Shown: piece after piece, positions 55,803-64,000 of the stretch
Layout: each line of letters opens with the position of its first letter
Position numbering within the stretch: position 1 is the stretch's first letter
Assembly (NCBI GenBank): GCA_013398615.1
Contig: VZSR01003816.1
Span: 13,674,935 to 13,738,934, forward strand
Reading direction: 5' to 3'
From: Brachypodius melanocephalos
Lineage: Eukaryota; Chordata; Aves; Passeriformes; Pycnonotidae
Length of the DNA stretch: 64,000 bases
The notes under the pieces: generated by a model
What the model saw: the letters and a program-made list of their open reading frames with translations, nothing else
Databases searched by the model: none
What the model was told of the DNA's origin: nothing
Position numbers and translations under genes: made by a program

Positions 55803-57429
55803 GTTTCATTTATCTTCATTAAATTATTAATGGACTGCGATTTAAATGGTTCTGAACACAATTCAGTGCAAGTCCTGTTCTTGAGGCCTGTGATGCTGTG
55901 TTTGCCTTTTGTTTAGCTGTTGCCTTCATTTGTTTTGCCCGTGCCTGACCCAGAGCATGTCTGTGGCCCTTCCTTAGGCCATGTGTGGTAACTGCAGCAA
56001 GTAAATTCTGATCAGTTCCTCAAGCAGAGACCAATTGCTTACTGTGCATAATGGGATCAGCATACTGGTGCAACCATATTAATAGAAAATAACGTGAGCT
56101 TTAGACTGATATGAACAATAATATAAGTTATCCAAGGAATGCTGAGGCTTGTTGATCAGAAATAATTTTGTGCCATTCCTTATGTTAATACATATAGCCC
56201 CTAGGGAAAGGACATGCTCTATGCAATTAGAGTTTCCTTCTGTAAAGGACATCTGTTAAATTATGTAAGTTATTTTCAAGTATGTCAAGCTGATATGCCC
56301 TCCATTAAAATTTCACTGCTTTTTTTAAGTCAAAAGCATTCTGCGAAAAAAAAAAAAAAAAGTGAAAAGCTTTGTTTCATCTGAGCTTAGCTTCTTCAGT
56401 GCTTTTTTTTTAAAAATGGCTACTGCTCAACACTTAGATTAATCTAAATTATACAACTCTGTTCCCAGATCTGTTTTGTCTGCATTTGATTACTACAGCT
56501 TTATAACATAAAAGCATTTCCCCAAATCAGAATAGCTGACACGGTCACATTGTTCTCAGTCCTTTAAAAATTACGCTGAATTGCTTTCTTGTCGCTATCT
56601 AAGAAATCCTTGTTAAAACAGCACAATTGGGGAAGATTTCATATGGGTGGGGAAGTTATTGAAAAAACTGAATCAAAGGAAAAGTCTCCTTGTAGAATTA
56701 ATTTACTTGTGCTTCTTGTTTTTAAAAGGGAAATGGAGTATTTGTACCACTCAAACTGCTGCTGTTACTCCCGGCTCTAGCTCCAGTAGTGCTAGTATTT
56801 AATCCCTCTAGTAGTAGAGGGACAAGAGGAGGTGGTCCTGTGATGTGAAGAATGTTGATTTGTGAAGGTGAGTCTACGAATTGTCCTTAGTATCTCCAAT
56901 TCTACTGAAGGATTGCTAAAGTTTAGGTTTCAGTTGGGTGCTTGAAACTCCAAAGAGTATTCTATTTAGGTATATAGAAAACAACTGCTAACAGCTCATT
57001 TTCACTATACAAACTGGCAGGCACAGGGAAAAGCGACCTAAGAAACTGGTGCTGGTGCGAGTCTGTCGCAAAGCTTTAAGGGCCCGACAATGTGTGTTGC
57101 TGACTTGGTACAGCGCCCCTTTGAGCAGTTAATGTTCGTGAAAAGACATACTGAGATATTAAAGCAATTCCACAAAGCATTTCTTCCTTTCAAGCTTAGC
57201 TCAATTTCTTGTAAATAGATGAAGTAGTTGAAAGACATACGGCAGGTTCAAGCCTGCAAAAAGTCAGAGACTCCCTGTGCGGTAGGTATCATGAAGAGGG
57301 CAATAGTTTAGTCATGTTTTCCTGTTGAAATATAGACCAGAACTTAAGAAAGTTTGCCTACTATACTATTAGTTTAAAATAATCCTCCGTAAACCACTTT
57401 CCAGACACATTGATTAGAATACAAGTTTG
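55803..57429. other. Convergent UBE2I-TSR3 intergenic region
   Basis: 1.6 kb with no gene. Poly(A) at 56346-56361 and a more GC-rich block around 57020-57120 are the only visible structure. Confidence 0.7.
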
Positions 57430-57435
57430 TTTATT
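57430..57435 (-). terminator. TSR3: Candidate TSR3 polyadenylation signal
   Basis: TTTATT on the + strand, AATAAA on the minus strand, about 200 bp past the TSR3 stop codon. Confidence 0.5.
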
Positions 57436-57636
57436 TTTTAACTTGTAACTAAGCTTCAAACCCCTTACAAAATAATTTAACATTCCATACTTAGCTAAAA
57501 ATTAAGTAACCTAGGGCCCTCGTGCATAGAAAGACCTAGAAACCTGCACAGAGACTGAAGTTTGCTAAGCACCAAGTTACAGGTGAACAAGACAACACAC
57601 TCAAGTATTCACAAGAAAATTTCTTTATACAAGATG

Positions 57637-57769
57637 TTACAACTCTCTGGGATTATTGAGCGTTTTTATTTCTTCTGGACTGCTCTCATCAGTGCTTTCA
57701 CTGCTTTCAGTGGCATAATCTGGATTGCTCACGCTGTCCTCCTCAGAGTCTTCCTTGCTTTGTGCTAGA
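57637..57769 (-). CDS. TSR3: TSR3 exon 6, acidic C-terminal tail
   Basis: 133 nt ending LNNPREL and TAA. Ser/Glu/Asp-rich (EDSEEDSVSNPDYATESSES), as in the mammalian disordered tail though not alignable in detail. The acceptor is gcttccag. Confidence 0.85.
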
Positions 57770-60700
57770 CTGGAAGCATTTTTCAAGATTATAAAAGCAA
57801 AATAACTTACAGTAAGTAAAATGAGTATTTAAATTAAATTTCATTACCCTGAGGAATTGACTGGTCTGTTGGGATTAGAAAATTCTTTTTCTAAGTCAAC
57901 ATCAAATGGATCTGGAAAAAGAAGGAAAAACTGCAGAAGATGAAAAAAGCATTTTCTTAATGGTCTGCCTTCATTTTCATATATAATGGCAGGGAGGGGA
58001 AGGCACAGAAAGTCTAGTTCATATCTCTCATAAGTTTAAGTAGTTGTTTGATGGGAAACCAGAGGAGCTGAGAAAATAACCCAAGTCCTGCCTGCCCAGT
58101 CTAGACTTTTCAGTCTTTTCCCTCACCCCCTGCAAGAGGTTCAGTATCTCTTTAGAGGTAGTCAGATTGTGTAAGTAAGTTTCTAAGGCTTTGGGTGAGA
58201 AAACATGGATTAAGTTCTAAAAGGGGTATCTCGTTAGCTGATGTCCATTGAGAAGTGAATTACAACTCTTCAGGTTTTTAGCTCTTGCTGAGTAAGGGTA
58301 GGGCTGGGCTTACTTTGGCTGAAGTAGCTGGGAAGAACTGTTGCCTCAGAAAAGTCAAGAGCATGACAGCCTTGGTTCTGCAGTTCAACCAGAAAATACA
58401 CAGGATTGTAGATGGCAGTGTGCTTTAACTGGCATAGCTGCATTCCCCCTTAAGAGCTGTCTTCAGTTTAATCTAACTAGTTAGGCTTCCACCGAGAGGA
58501 TGGTTTAATGCAGTATCATGGCAAAGAGATCAAAGTTGAGAGCAACTAAAGGCTGCTGACCATCTTCTTCTAGTATGAGCCCCTGGCCTGTTTTACAGGA
58601 CTTAATCACTGTGCAGGGAAAATGTTAATTAGTATAATCTTTTTTCATACATTCTTTATTATTTGCCTTTCTTTGTCCAGTCTGGAATAAGACCAAGCAC
58701 TCACTGTGAATACAGCCTGAAATACTGGGATTCCAATTAATTACTGGAAGAGTTTGGGAATAAACTACTTGTACTTATAAATTATTTTAATTACCTTTAA
58801 ATGTTTGATTTAAAATATCTGGATTGAGGACTATATAAATATTTCTATGAAAGGTCATTAGGTTTATGCATAACTAACTTGCTGTCTGACTGTATGCCTA
58901 TATTTCTCTCAATTCCTTCTCCTACTCATACTCCTTTTACTCATACTCTGCTTTTAACATCTACATCTAAAACAAGGAAGTATCATATTTTCTTTTTGCT
59001 CCTAAGTTTTCCAATCTGGTTAGTTGAGTAATGGTAACTGCTTCACAGTTCAGCTGTGAATACACTGCTCAAAGCATTAAATTGTTTTAGTCATTTTCAC
59101 CTATTTTAGTTGGAAAAAAACGGCAAAGAGGCACAGTTAGCATAGTATAAGAACAACACCTGTCAGCAAAGCACTTCTCTTCCACCTTGCTAGTATTTTC
59201 ATGAGATTTAGGGAAAAAAACTCTGAAGGAAGGAGTTAGAAAAAGGGCAAGTGTAGTGTTTCTGTGTTTTTCTCTTACCTACTTCTTCATCTTTTTTTTC
59301 TTGGACACAAGCCAAAAACTCCTTCTCAATGCGTAGCACATCATCCTGGCAATGACAGGCTGCATATTTTTCCAAGAGACTTTTGTTCAGGTCAGTAAAT
59401 GCCTTACCCCATTTAAATTTCCTTAGAAGAATGGTGGCTAGATCTGGGAATCCTAAAACAGAAAAGAAATTATCAGTTTTCTTCTTTAGTGTGAGATTTC
59501 GCTTGGCTTACATGTTTCTAGTTCAGTACATGCATACGTGTCAGTATGCATGTCAGTATTGCCAGTGTTTCTTTCGGTATTTGGGGATTAAAGCTTTTGG
59601 AAAGACTGCAAATATTTTTAAATTTCAGTTTAACTTGAAACATGGAACTGAATCCAAGAATAGTTCATAGCATTTTAGTGAGTGTTACATAAAAATATTT
59701 TGTACAGGTAATGAAAGATTCAAGCTCTAGGTCCCACAGCCCTTCAATACAAGACCAACTGTACACACGGTATTTTCAGAAGGTAAGATTTGCCTGCAGT
59801 ATGGTAGAGCATTTCTCTTATCAAAGTTCTGTGATGAGTCCGGAAAACATCACAAGCAGGGGCAATTTCTTTTGTTCTTACCCAGACCTGGCCGTATTAA
59901 CAGCCAGCTGCTACCTCTCATTAAGGCAAAGGTGCCTGAGGAGTCGTGTTCTGTCTTCTCTTTTTTTAACAGTTTTTCTAACGTTATGCACCATCCAGAC
60001 AAAACGAGGATTATCAGTTTCTGTCCTGTTTAGCAACTGAAAGGAACACTCCACAGACACCTCAGTGCTACTGATAACATGCAGTTGGAAGAAAGCTAGA
60101 CCATCTGATCAAGAAAGTCGTGACCTGTGTGACAGCATTACAGTTTATTTTGTTGCAGACCATGTCTTCTGATTTATTAAGGATGTAGGAATTGCTACAA
60201 ACATAATTCACATCAGACAAGTTGAGCGTACCAACAATGCAAAATGCTGCAGCAAAAGCTTCCACACACGACAGCTTGCACGGCCGACCATAGTTTACAG
60301 GATTTGCAGCCACCAAGTAAGGCAGCAACCGCAGGTGACCCCCCTTCATTTTCTTAAAGGGAGTTTCTTCTAATTTGGCCCATGAGCAATCTATGACTGC
60401 AATTCCACTCTGAGCAATCACACGCCTGAAAAAGAGAAATGTCACTGTATTTGAAAAATTGTCACCATTACACTGATGAAGTGAGAATTCCAATTGCCGC
60501 TTTATACTGGCAACAAACTTGCATACAACCCCTACTTCTGTCAATCAAAACCCTTATGCTTTACAATAACCTACAACAGAGAAAGACTAGTAGCAAGGTT
60601 TTCTTCCAAACATGCAAATAGCAAAAAAAGGTTTATCTGTATGTTTCAAAATGAAATGGAATAATCCTAGCTTTAAAAATGTGACAGGGAAGTGTGGGTA

Positions 60701-61652
60701 ACAGTAATGTTCACACCTTAAACTACACCAAAGGCATGATTTAGGCTCTCTGCTAGGTTCTCTCTGCTTTTAGAGACAAGTCTTTTCTCTGAGTAAGTGT
60801 ATCTTTATAAAAATTCTGCAGGCACATTTGAAGAAAATTCTTATTTACTGCAAAAAGTTTTCTGGTTAACACATTGTGTTGTCTAACCGAAAAACTTAAA
60901 TGTGGCATGATAAAAGACAGTAGCTACACGGCCGTGCTCTGAAGAAATTAACCTACAAGACATGCACCTTGGTTTTTCATTGGGATCTACAGATGCTTTT
61001 CTCATCTGATACCAGCTGTGTAAAAATGTTAAGCTGATTTCATAAAACGGCTCTGTTTCTCACGTTCATGCATCAGTGTAATGTAATAAGAAGGTCAGTT
61101 TCATTCCGTATGAGTTTCGGCCGTGAATCGGTGGTTAAAGTGCTCTCCCTAATACAGCAGGAGGACGGTGTTTGAACCAAGTGCTCTCCCTCACAGTCTG
61201 CGGCTCCCCGCTTCCCCCACCGCCCGGGTTTTGCCAACAGGCACCGGAGCCCCACCTGTCAGCGGGAGAGACGTACTCCGTAGCCAGCGGACTCAGGACG
61301 ATGCCCGGGAATCTCTGACGGAGGCGCAGGATTCGCAGCAACCCTTTCCGGGCTAGTTTTCTCCCGGTGCATTTCTTGGGATCGCAGTGCCCGAGCTCCC
61401 ACATGGCAAGGGGGCAGGGGAACTTGGCCTCCCGAGCGCCGCCATCAGCGGCCCTCTCGCCTTCCAGGCAAGCTGAAAACAGGGAGCACACATCAGTGCC
61501 CAGCGGCGATGCGGCACAGCCCGGCAGGACGCGCCTGGCCCTTGCCCGCGTCCCGCGGCGCCTCACGCACCTCTCAGCGCGGCCTCCGCTTCCGCCGCGA
61601 ACGTTTCGAGGCTGCGAGTCCCACGCCGACCCCCGCGCCGGCCGCGCTCCAT
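57637..61652 (-). CDS. TSR3: TSR3, 18S rRNA aminocarboxypropyltransferase, complete
   Basis: TSR3 transfers the 3-amino-3-carboxypropyl group of S-adenosylmethionine to the hypermodified pseudouridine of 18S rRNA (acp3 step) during cytoplasmic small-subunit maturation. Minus-strand exons 61571-61652, 61256-61472, 60232-60425, 59279-59452, 57848-57911 and 57637-57769 join in frame to 287 residues plus TAA. Conserved blocks are PLAMWELGHCDPKKCTGRK, IAVIDCSWAKLEETPF, LRLLPYLVAANPVNYGRP, LSCVEAFAAAFCIVG and ILLRKFKWGKAF, then EVDPFDVD and a Ser/Glu/Asp-rich tail. All introns are GT-AG. An in-frame upstream ATG at 61718 would add 22 residues (309, near the human 312), so the start is unsettled. 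Confidence 0.96.
57848..57911 (-). CDS. TSR3: TSR3 exon 5
   Basis: 64 nt: DPFDVDLEKEFSNPNRPVN and SSG. The acceptor is tttttccag. The donor is GTAATG; reading through it would stop at once. Confidence 0.9.
57912..59278 (-). other. TSR3: TSR3 intron 4
   Basis: 1.37 kb of ordinary intronic sequence. I looked for a snoRNA host pattern and could not support one. Confidence 0.75.
59279..59452 (-). CDS. TSR3: TSR3 exon 4
   Basis: 174 nt: GFPDLATILLRKFKWGKAF, SLLEKYAAC and IEKEFLACVQEKKDEEV. The acceptor is ctgttttag and the donor gtaaga. Confidence 0.97.
60232..60425 (-). CDS. TSR3: TSR3 exon 3, catalytic core
   Basis: 194 nt: RVIAQSGIAVIDCSWAKL, LLPYLVAANPVNYGRP and EAFAAAFCIV. The acceptor is ctttttcag and the donor gtacgc. 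These blocks form the SAM and substrate site in the known family. Confidence 0.97.
61256..61472 (-). CDS. TSR3: TSR3 exon 2
   Basis: 217 nt. It contains CPLAMWELGHCDPKKCTGRK and the IVLSPLATEYVSPAD block. The acceptor is gttttcag and the donor gtgggg. This is the N-terminal part of the acp-transferase fold. Confidence 0.95.
61571..61652 (-). CDS. TSR3: TSR3 exon 1
   Basis: MERGRRGGRRGTRSLETF and EAEAALR plus one base; the donor is gtgcgt. The Arg/Gly-rich start is poorly conserved in the family. If the upstream ATG is used, this exon's coding part extends to 61718. Confidence 0.75.
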
Positions 61653-61716
61653 GGCCGCGCTCGGCGGAGACACCGCCCCGCGCTGTCGCGCACTTCCGCT
61701 CCCCACGGAACCGGCC

Positions 61717-61759
61717 ATGGCGGCCCAGCTGCTGCTGGCGGCGCTGAGCGCGGCGCTGG
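61717..61759 (+). CDS. GNPTG: GNPTG exon 1, signal peptide
   Basis: MAAQLLLAALSAAL plus one base of Gly; the donor is gtgtgt. It is a hydrophobic ER-targeting leader. The ATG sits in a CCATGG palindrome that also holds an in-frame TSR3 ATG on the other strand. Confidence 0.93.
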
Positions 61760-62215
61760 GTGTGTGCGGGGGCCGCGGCGGGAGCGGGGGTACCGCCGGC
61801 TTGGTGCATCCGTCGCGCTCAACTGCTCTCCCCTAGCAGGTGTCTTCGCCTCGGCGGGGAAGATGAAGATTGTGGAGGAGCCGAATACGTTCGGGTACGT
61901 GGTCGCCTGCTCGCCGTGTCGTCCCGCGATCCACCCGCATTCGGCGGGTTCGGGTCTGTCTGCCGTTGTGCCCGCTCCAGCCCGCTTCTTCCTCGGGGGA
62001 TGGGGCGCCGGGCCGGGCCGCTGCCGCAGACCCCGCTGTTGGCCCGCGGGCAGCGGCCGTCGGTGTTGGGACACACAGGTAGGGGAGCATGTATGCACGG
62101 CCAGATACATAACAGCCTTAAACGTTTAACTTTCCTTCTTTTGAAAGGTTGAATAACCCATTCTTGCCTCAAACAAATAGGCTGCAGCCAAAGATGTCCC
62201 CATCTGCAGTATCAG
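61717..62215 (+). CDS. GNPTG: GNPTG, GlcNAc-1-phosphotransferase gamma subunit, first three coding exons (3' partial)
   Basis: GNPTG is the gamma subunit of the Golgi enzyme that starts the mannose-6-phosphate tag on lysosomal hydrolases. Exons 61717-61759, 61840-61894 and 62148-62215 join in frame: signal peptide MAAQLLLAALSAALG, then KMKIVEEPNTFG and LNNPFLPQTNRLQPKM, ending SAVSG in mid codon. The match to mammalian [20 protein letters not shown] is clear. The MRH and DMAP-interacting domains must lie downstream; 62216-64000 contains no further GNPTG exon I could find. The exon 2 acceptor is a TAGCAG tandem. Confidence 0.95.
61840..61894 (+). CDS. GNPTG: GNPTG exon 2
   Basis: GVFASAGKMKIVEEPNTF plus two bases of Gly, with donor gtacgt. 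The acceptor is ctagcag: use of the first AG would start the exon at 61837 and add one Ala codon. Confidence 0.93.
62148..62215 (+). CDS. GNPTG: GNPTG exon 3
   Basis: LNNPFLPQTNRLQPKMSPS to AVS plus one base of Gly. The acceptor is ttgaaag and the donor gtatat. Confidence 0.95.
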
Positions 62216-64000
62216 GTATATACAACCGTTACTTTTTTTTTTTTCTTTTTTCTATAGTTTTCATCATTTAGCAACAGTTGTTTGCAGTGCAAATAGTCTA
62301 TTTCAACTTTATGTGCACAAAACCGAATTTTGCGTGCGATTTTATAAACATCGTGGAAAATAAGCACGGGCAAATATATTTCATTGTGCTCCTGAAGGAT
62401 TAAAACCTAGATTAACTTCGCTGGTGGTTCCAAGTCTCACTGCTGTTAATACTGTTTTTGTGACAGGACTATCCATTTGTTGTATTCTGTATTTTTCTAG
62501 CCTGTCACAGATCCTTTTGACCCCCAGTAAACACTGTTTTCTTCTTGACAAAATCTCAACATCATTATCATATAAAAGTCATCCCATCATCTGGTAGTAC
62601 TTAATACCGAAAAAATAGTTTTAAAAAAAGTTCTAAGAGTAGTCTTGGAACCAGTCAGAGGGGCTCAGTTTCACACATAGCCTGGGTGTTGCAACATAAA
62701 TACACCGCTCAAGCAAAATAAACAGGAATGTAAAAAATTCTAGGCCATCTGTAGAGGAGAGTAGATAAACACTGAAGGCAAAGACTAAGCAAAAGGGAGT
62801 ATCTCGTCTCTCTGCTAACCTTATGCACTTAAACTTAAATTTTGTTCAGATTCAAGAAAGGCATTTTGGTATGATGACATTGGGTGTAGTTATGCTTGAT
62901 GTTTTCTGTTGTACTGCATGTGAAGTATGAAATAGAAATGGGATTAGTAATAGAATGTTGAATGGGAAGATGCCAGAAGTAGCAGGAAAAAAGGACAACG
63001 TACCAGAAATCCTTCTTTCTTTGTTGTGGGATCTCACATATAACCTAAAAAATTAGGAGTGTATATGGAACACGAACTTAGGCCACGGAACCCTGCCATG
63101 CACAATTACTTCTTTAGCATGGAAACCATACTTGTTCTTTACTTCTGCAAAACAGTTGGGGTAATAGTTCTGGTAATTTCTCTTCTACAGCATCTGCCCT
63201 GGAAGGGGAGACATGAATTTAGTGCTTTCCTCCTGGACATTCACGTTTCCTTTTTTCCGTCCGTGGGGAGAGCATCCTAGTCACTGGGGCGCAGATTTCA
63301 TGGAGCAGAGGAGCAAATCATTTGGCCAAGTCCATCTCTAGAATAAAATGCAAGATCCTACAGTCAGAAAAACACTTGGGAAAGAGAACCTGCTTGTATC
63401 CCAGTGGTTAAAGCATTCCAGGGGGCGTGGTTCTGTTAGTCTGACCTTTGTAGGATTGTTTGTCTAGATACTTGGAAAAAACACCCACCCAGTCCTGACA
63501 GTGGAGAATTAGAATCCAGAATGGGGTTTTACTTTATATGTTTTGTAATCTCTTTTCTTCTTTCCTCCATAAGTACTTAGTACTTCCAAGGAAAATTTCC
63601 TTATGTGAAAGGTACTGAAATACTCCTCTAGCATGTAGTCCAGAACTTTTCACCCTCTTTTTAATGACGAGTTACCTGTCCTGGATTCTTTTGACAGCAA
63701 TTCTTCTAGTCAGTACTACAAGAGTAGAATTGCAGGTGCTGACCTGTCTGACAGCAAAAGATTTGTCTGGTTGAATAGTACCTGGATCAGACCACGAAGG
63801 AAAACAGCGAAAAAGAATACCCAGTTTGAGAATCTCAGTGAAACTCAAATATGCAGCACTGTCAACATTTTGAACAAGTGGGCTTTACTTGTATAAACTT
63901 GCAGAGTTTGGATGAATTTGGAGACAGCTGCCCATCAAGAGTTTCAGTGATTTCAGTGTTAGATTTTGGCAGGATCTGCACTGATCATTCCTTTTATGGA
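62216..64000 (+). other. GNPTG: GNPTG intron 3 (partial)
   Basis: Runs to the window end. No exon matching the GNPTG MRH domain and no transposon was recognised. Confidence 0.7.

Larger units (their letters stand above)
61380..62080. promoter_or_regulatory. Bidirectional CpG-island promoter of TSR3 and GNPTG
   Basis: Dense CpG island covering the first exons of both divergent genes. Only 64 bp (61653-61716) separates the downstream TSR3 ATG from the GNPTG ATG. That gap holds an ETS-type CACTTCCGC at 61691-61699 and no TATA box, a common design for bidirectional housekeeping promoters. Confidence 0.85.

Noticed and set aside
57912..61255. snoRNA genes in TSR3 introns
   Set aside because: I looked for C/D and H/ACA box arrangements and found no convincing paired boxes.
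61509..62172. Frames of 100-200 codons on both strands around the TSR3/GNPTG promoter
   Set aside because: They cross verified exon-intron borders of two known genes and reflect base composition.
62216..64000. Further GNPTG exons near the window end
   Set aside because: No stretch with a splice acceptor encodes the expected MRH-domain start, so the next exon is placed outside the window.

Overview
This is a gene-dense stretch of vertebrate nuclear DNA, almost certainly from a bird. The evidence is five recognisable vertebrate genes with GT-AG introns, CpG-island promoters, several truncated CR1 non-LTR retrotransposon copies with the avian-type 3' end (ATTCTATGATTCTATG-like), small introns, and many G/T-rich low-complexity tracts. 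The species cannot be named from the sequence. The content matches human 16p13.3 genes but in a different arrangement.

Layout. (1) 1-4154, + strand: the last five coding exons of PDPK1, covering the end of the kinase domain, the linker and the PH domain, followed by a long 3'UTR or intergenic stretch that may run to a poly(A) signal at 9318. (2) 9340-35541, + strand: complete KCTD5, with a CpG-island promoter, six canonical coding exons and a 228-residue product. Between exons 4 and 6 there is a second, diverged copy of exon 5 (22378-22494) with intact splice sites and no stops, and a possible alternative acidic terminal exon (30943-30987). (3) 35542-43400: no gene seen. (4) 43400-55800, + strand: complete UBE2I (UBC9), with a noncoding first exon in a CpG island and six coding exons giving 158 residues. 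(5) 57430-61718, - strand: complete TSR3, six coding exons, convergent with UBE2I. (6) 61717-64000, + strand: the first three coding exons of GNPTG, head to head with TSR3 across a shared promoter of at most 64 bp; the rest lies beyond the window.

Mobile DNA is limited to four CR1 fragments and two related solo LTRs of about 300 bp in opposite orientations, one in a KCTD5 intron and one in UBE2I intron 1. I saw no tRNA, rRNA, CRISPR or other RNA genes.

The genes do not form one pathway: PDPK1 is an AGC-kinase activator, KCTD5 a CUL3 adaptor, UBE2I the SUMO E2, TSR3 an 18S rRNA modifying enzyme and GNPTG a lysosomal targeting subunit. The most interesting feature is the apparent KCTD5 3'-end switch, made of a duplicated exon 5, an alternative tail exon, a sense-oriented LTR carrying a poly(A) signal, and a (TTTAG)n tract just upstream of the canonical exon 5.
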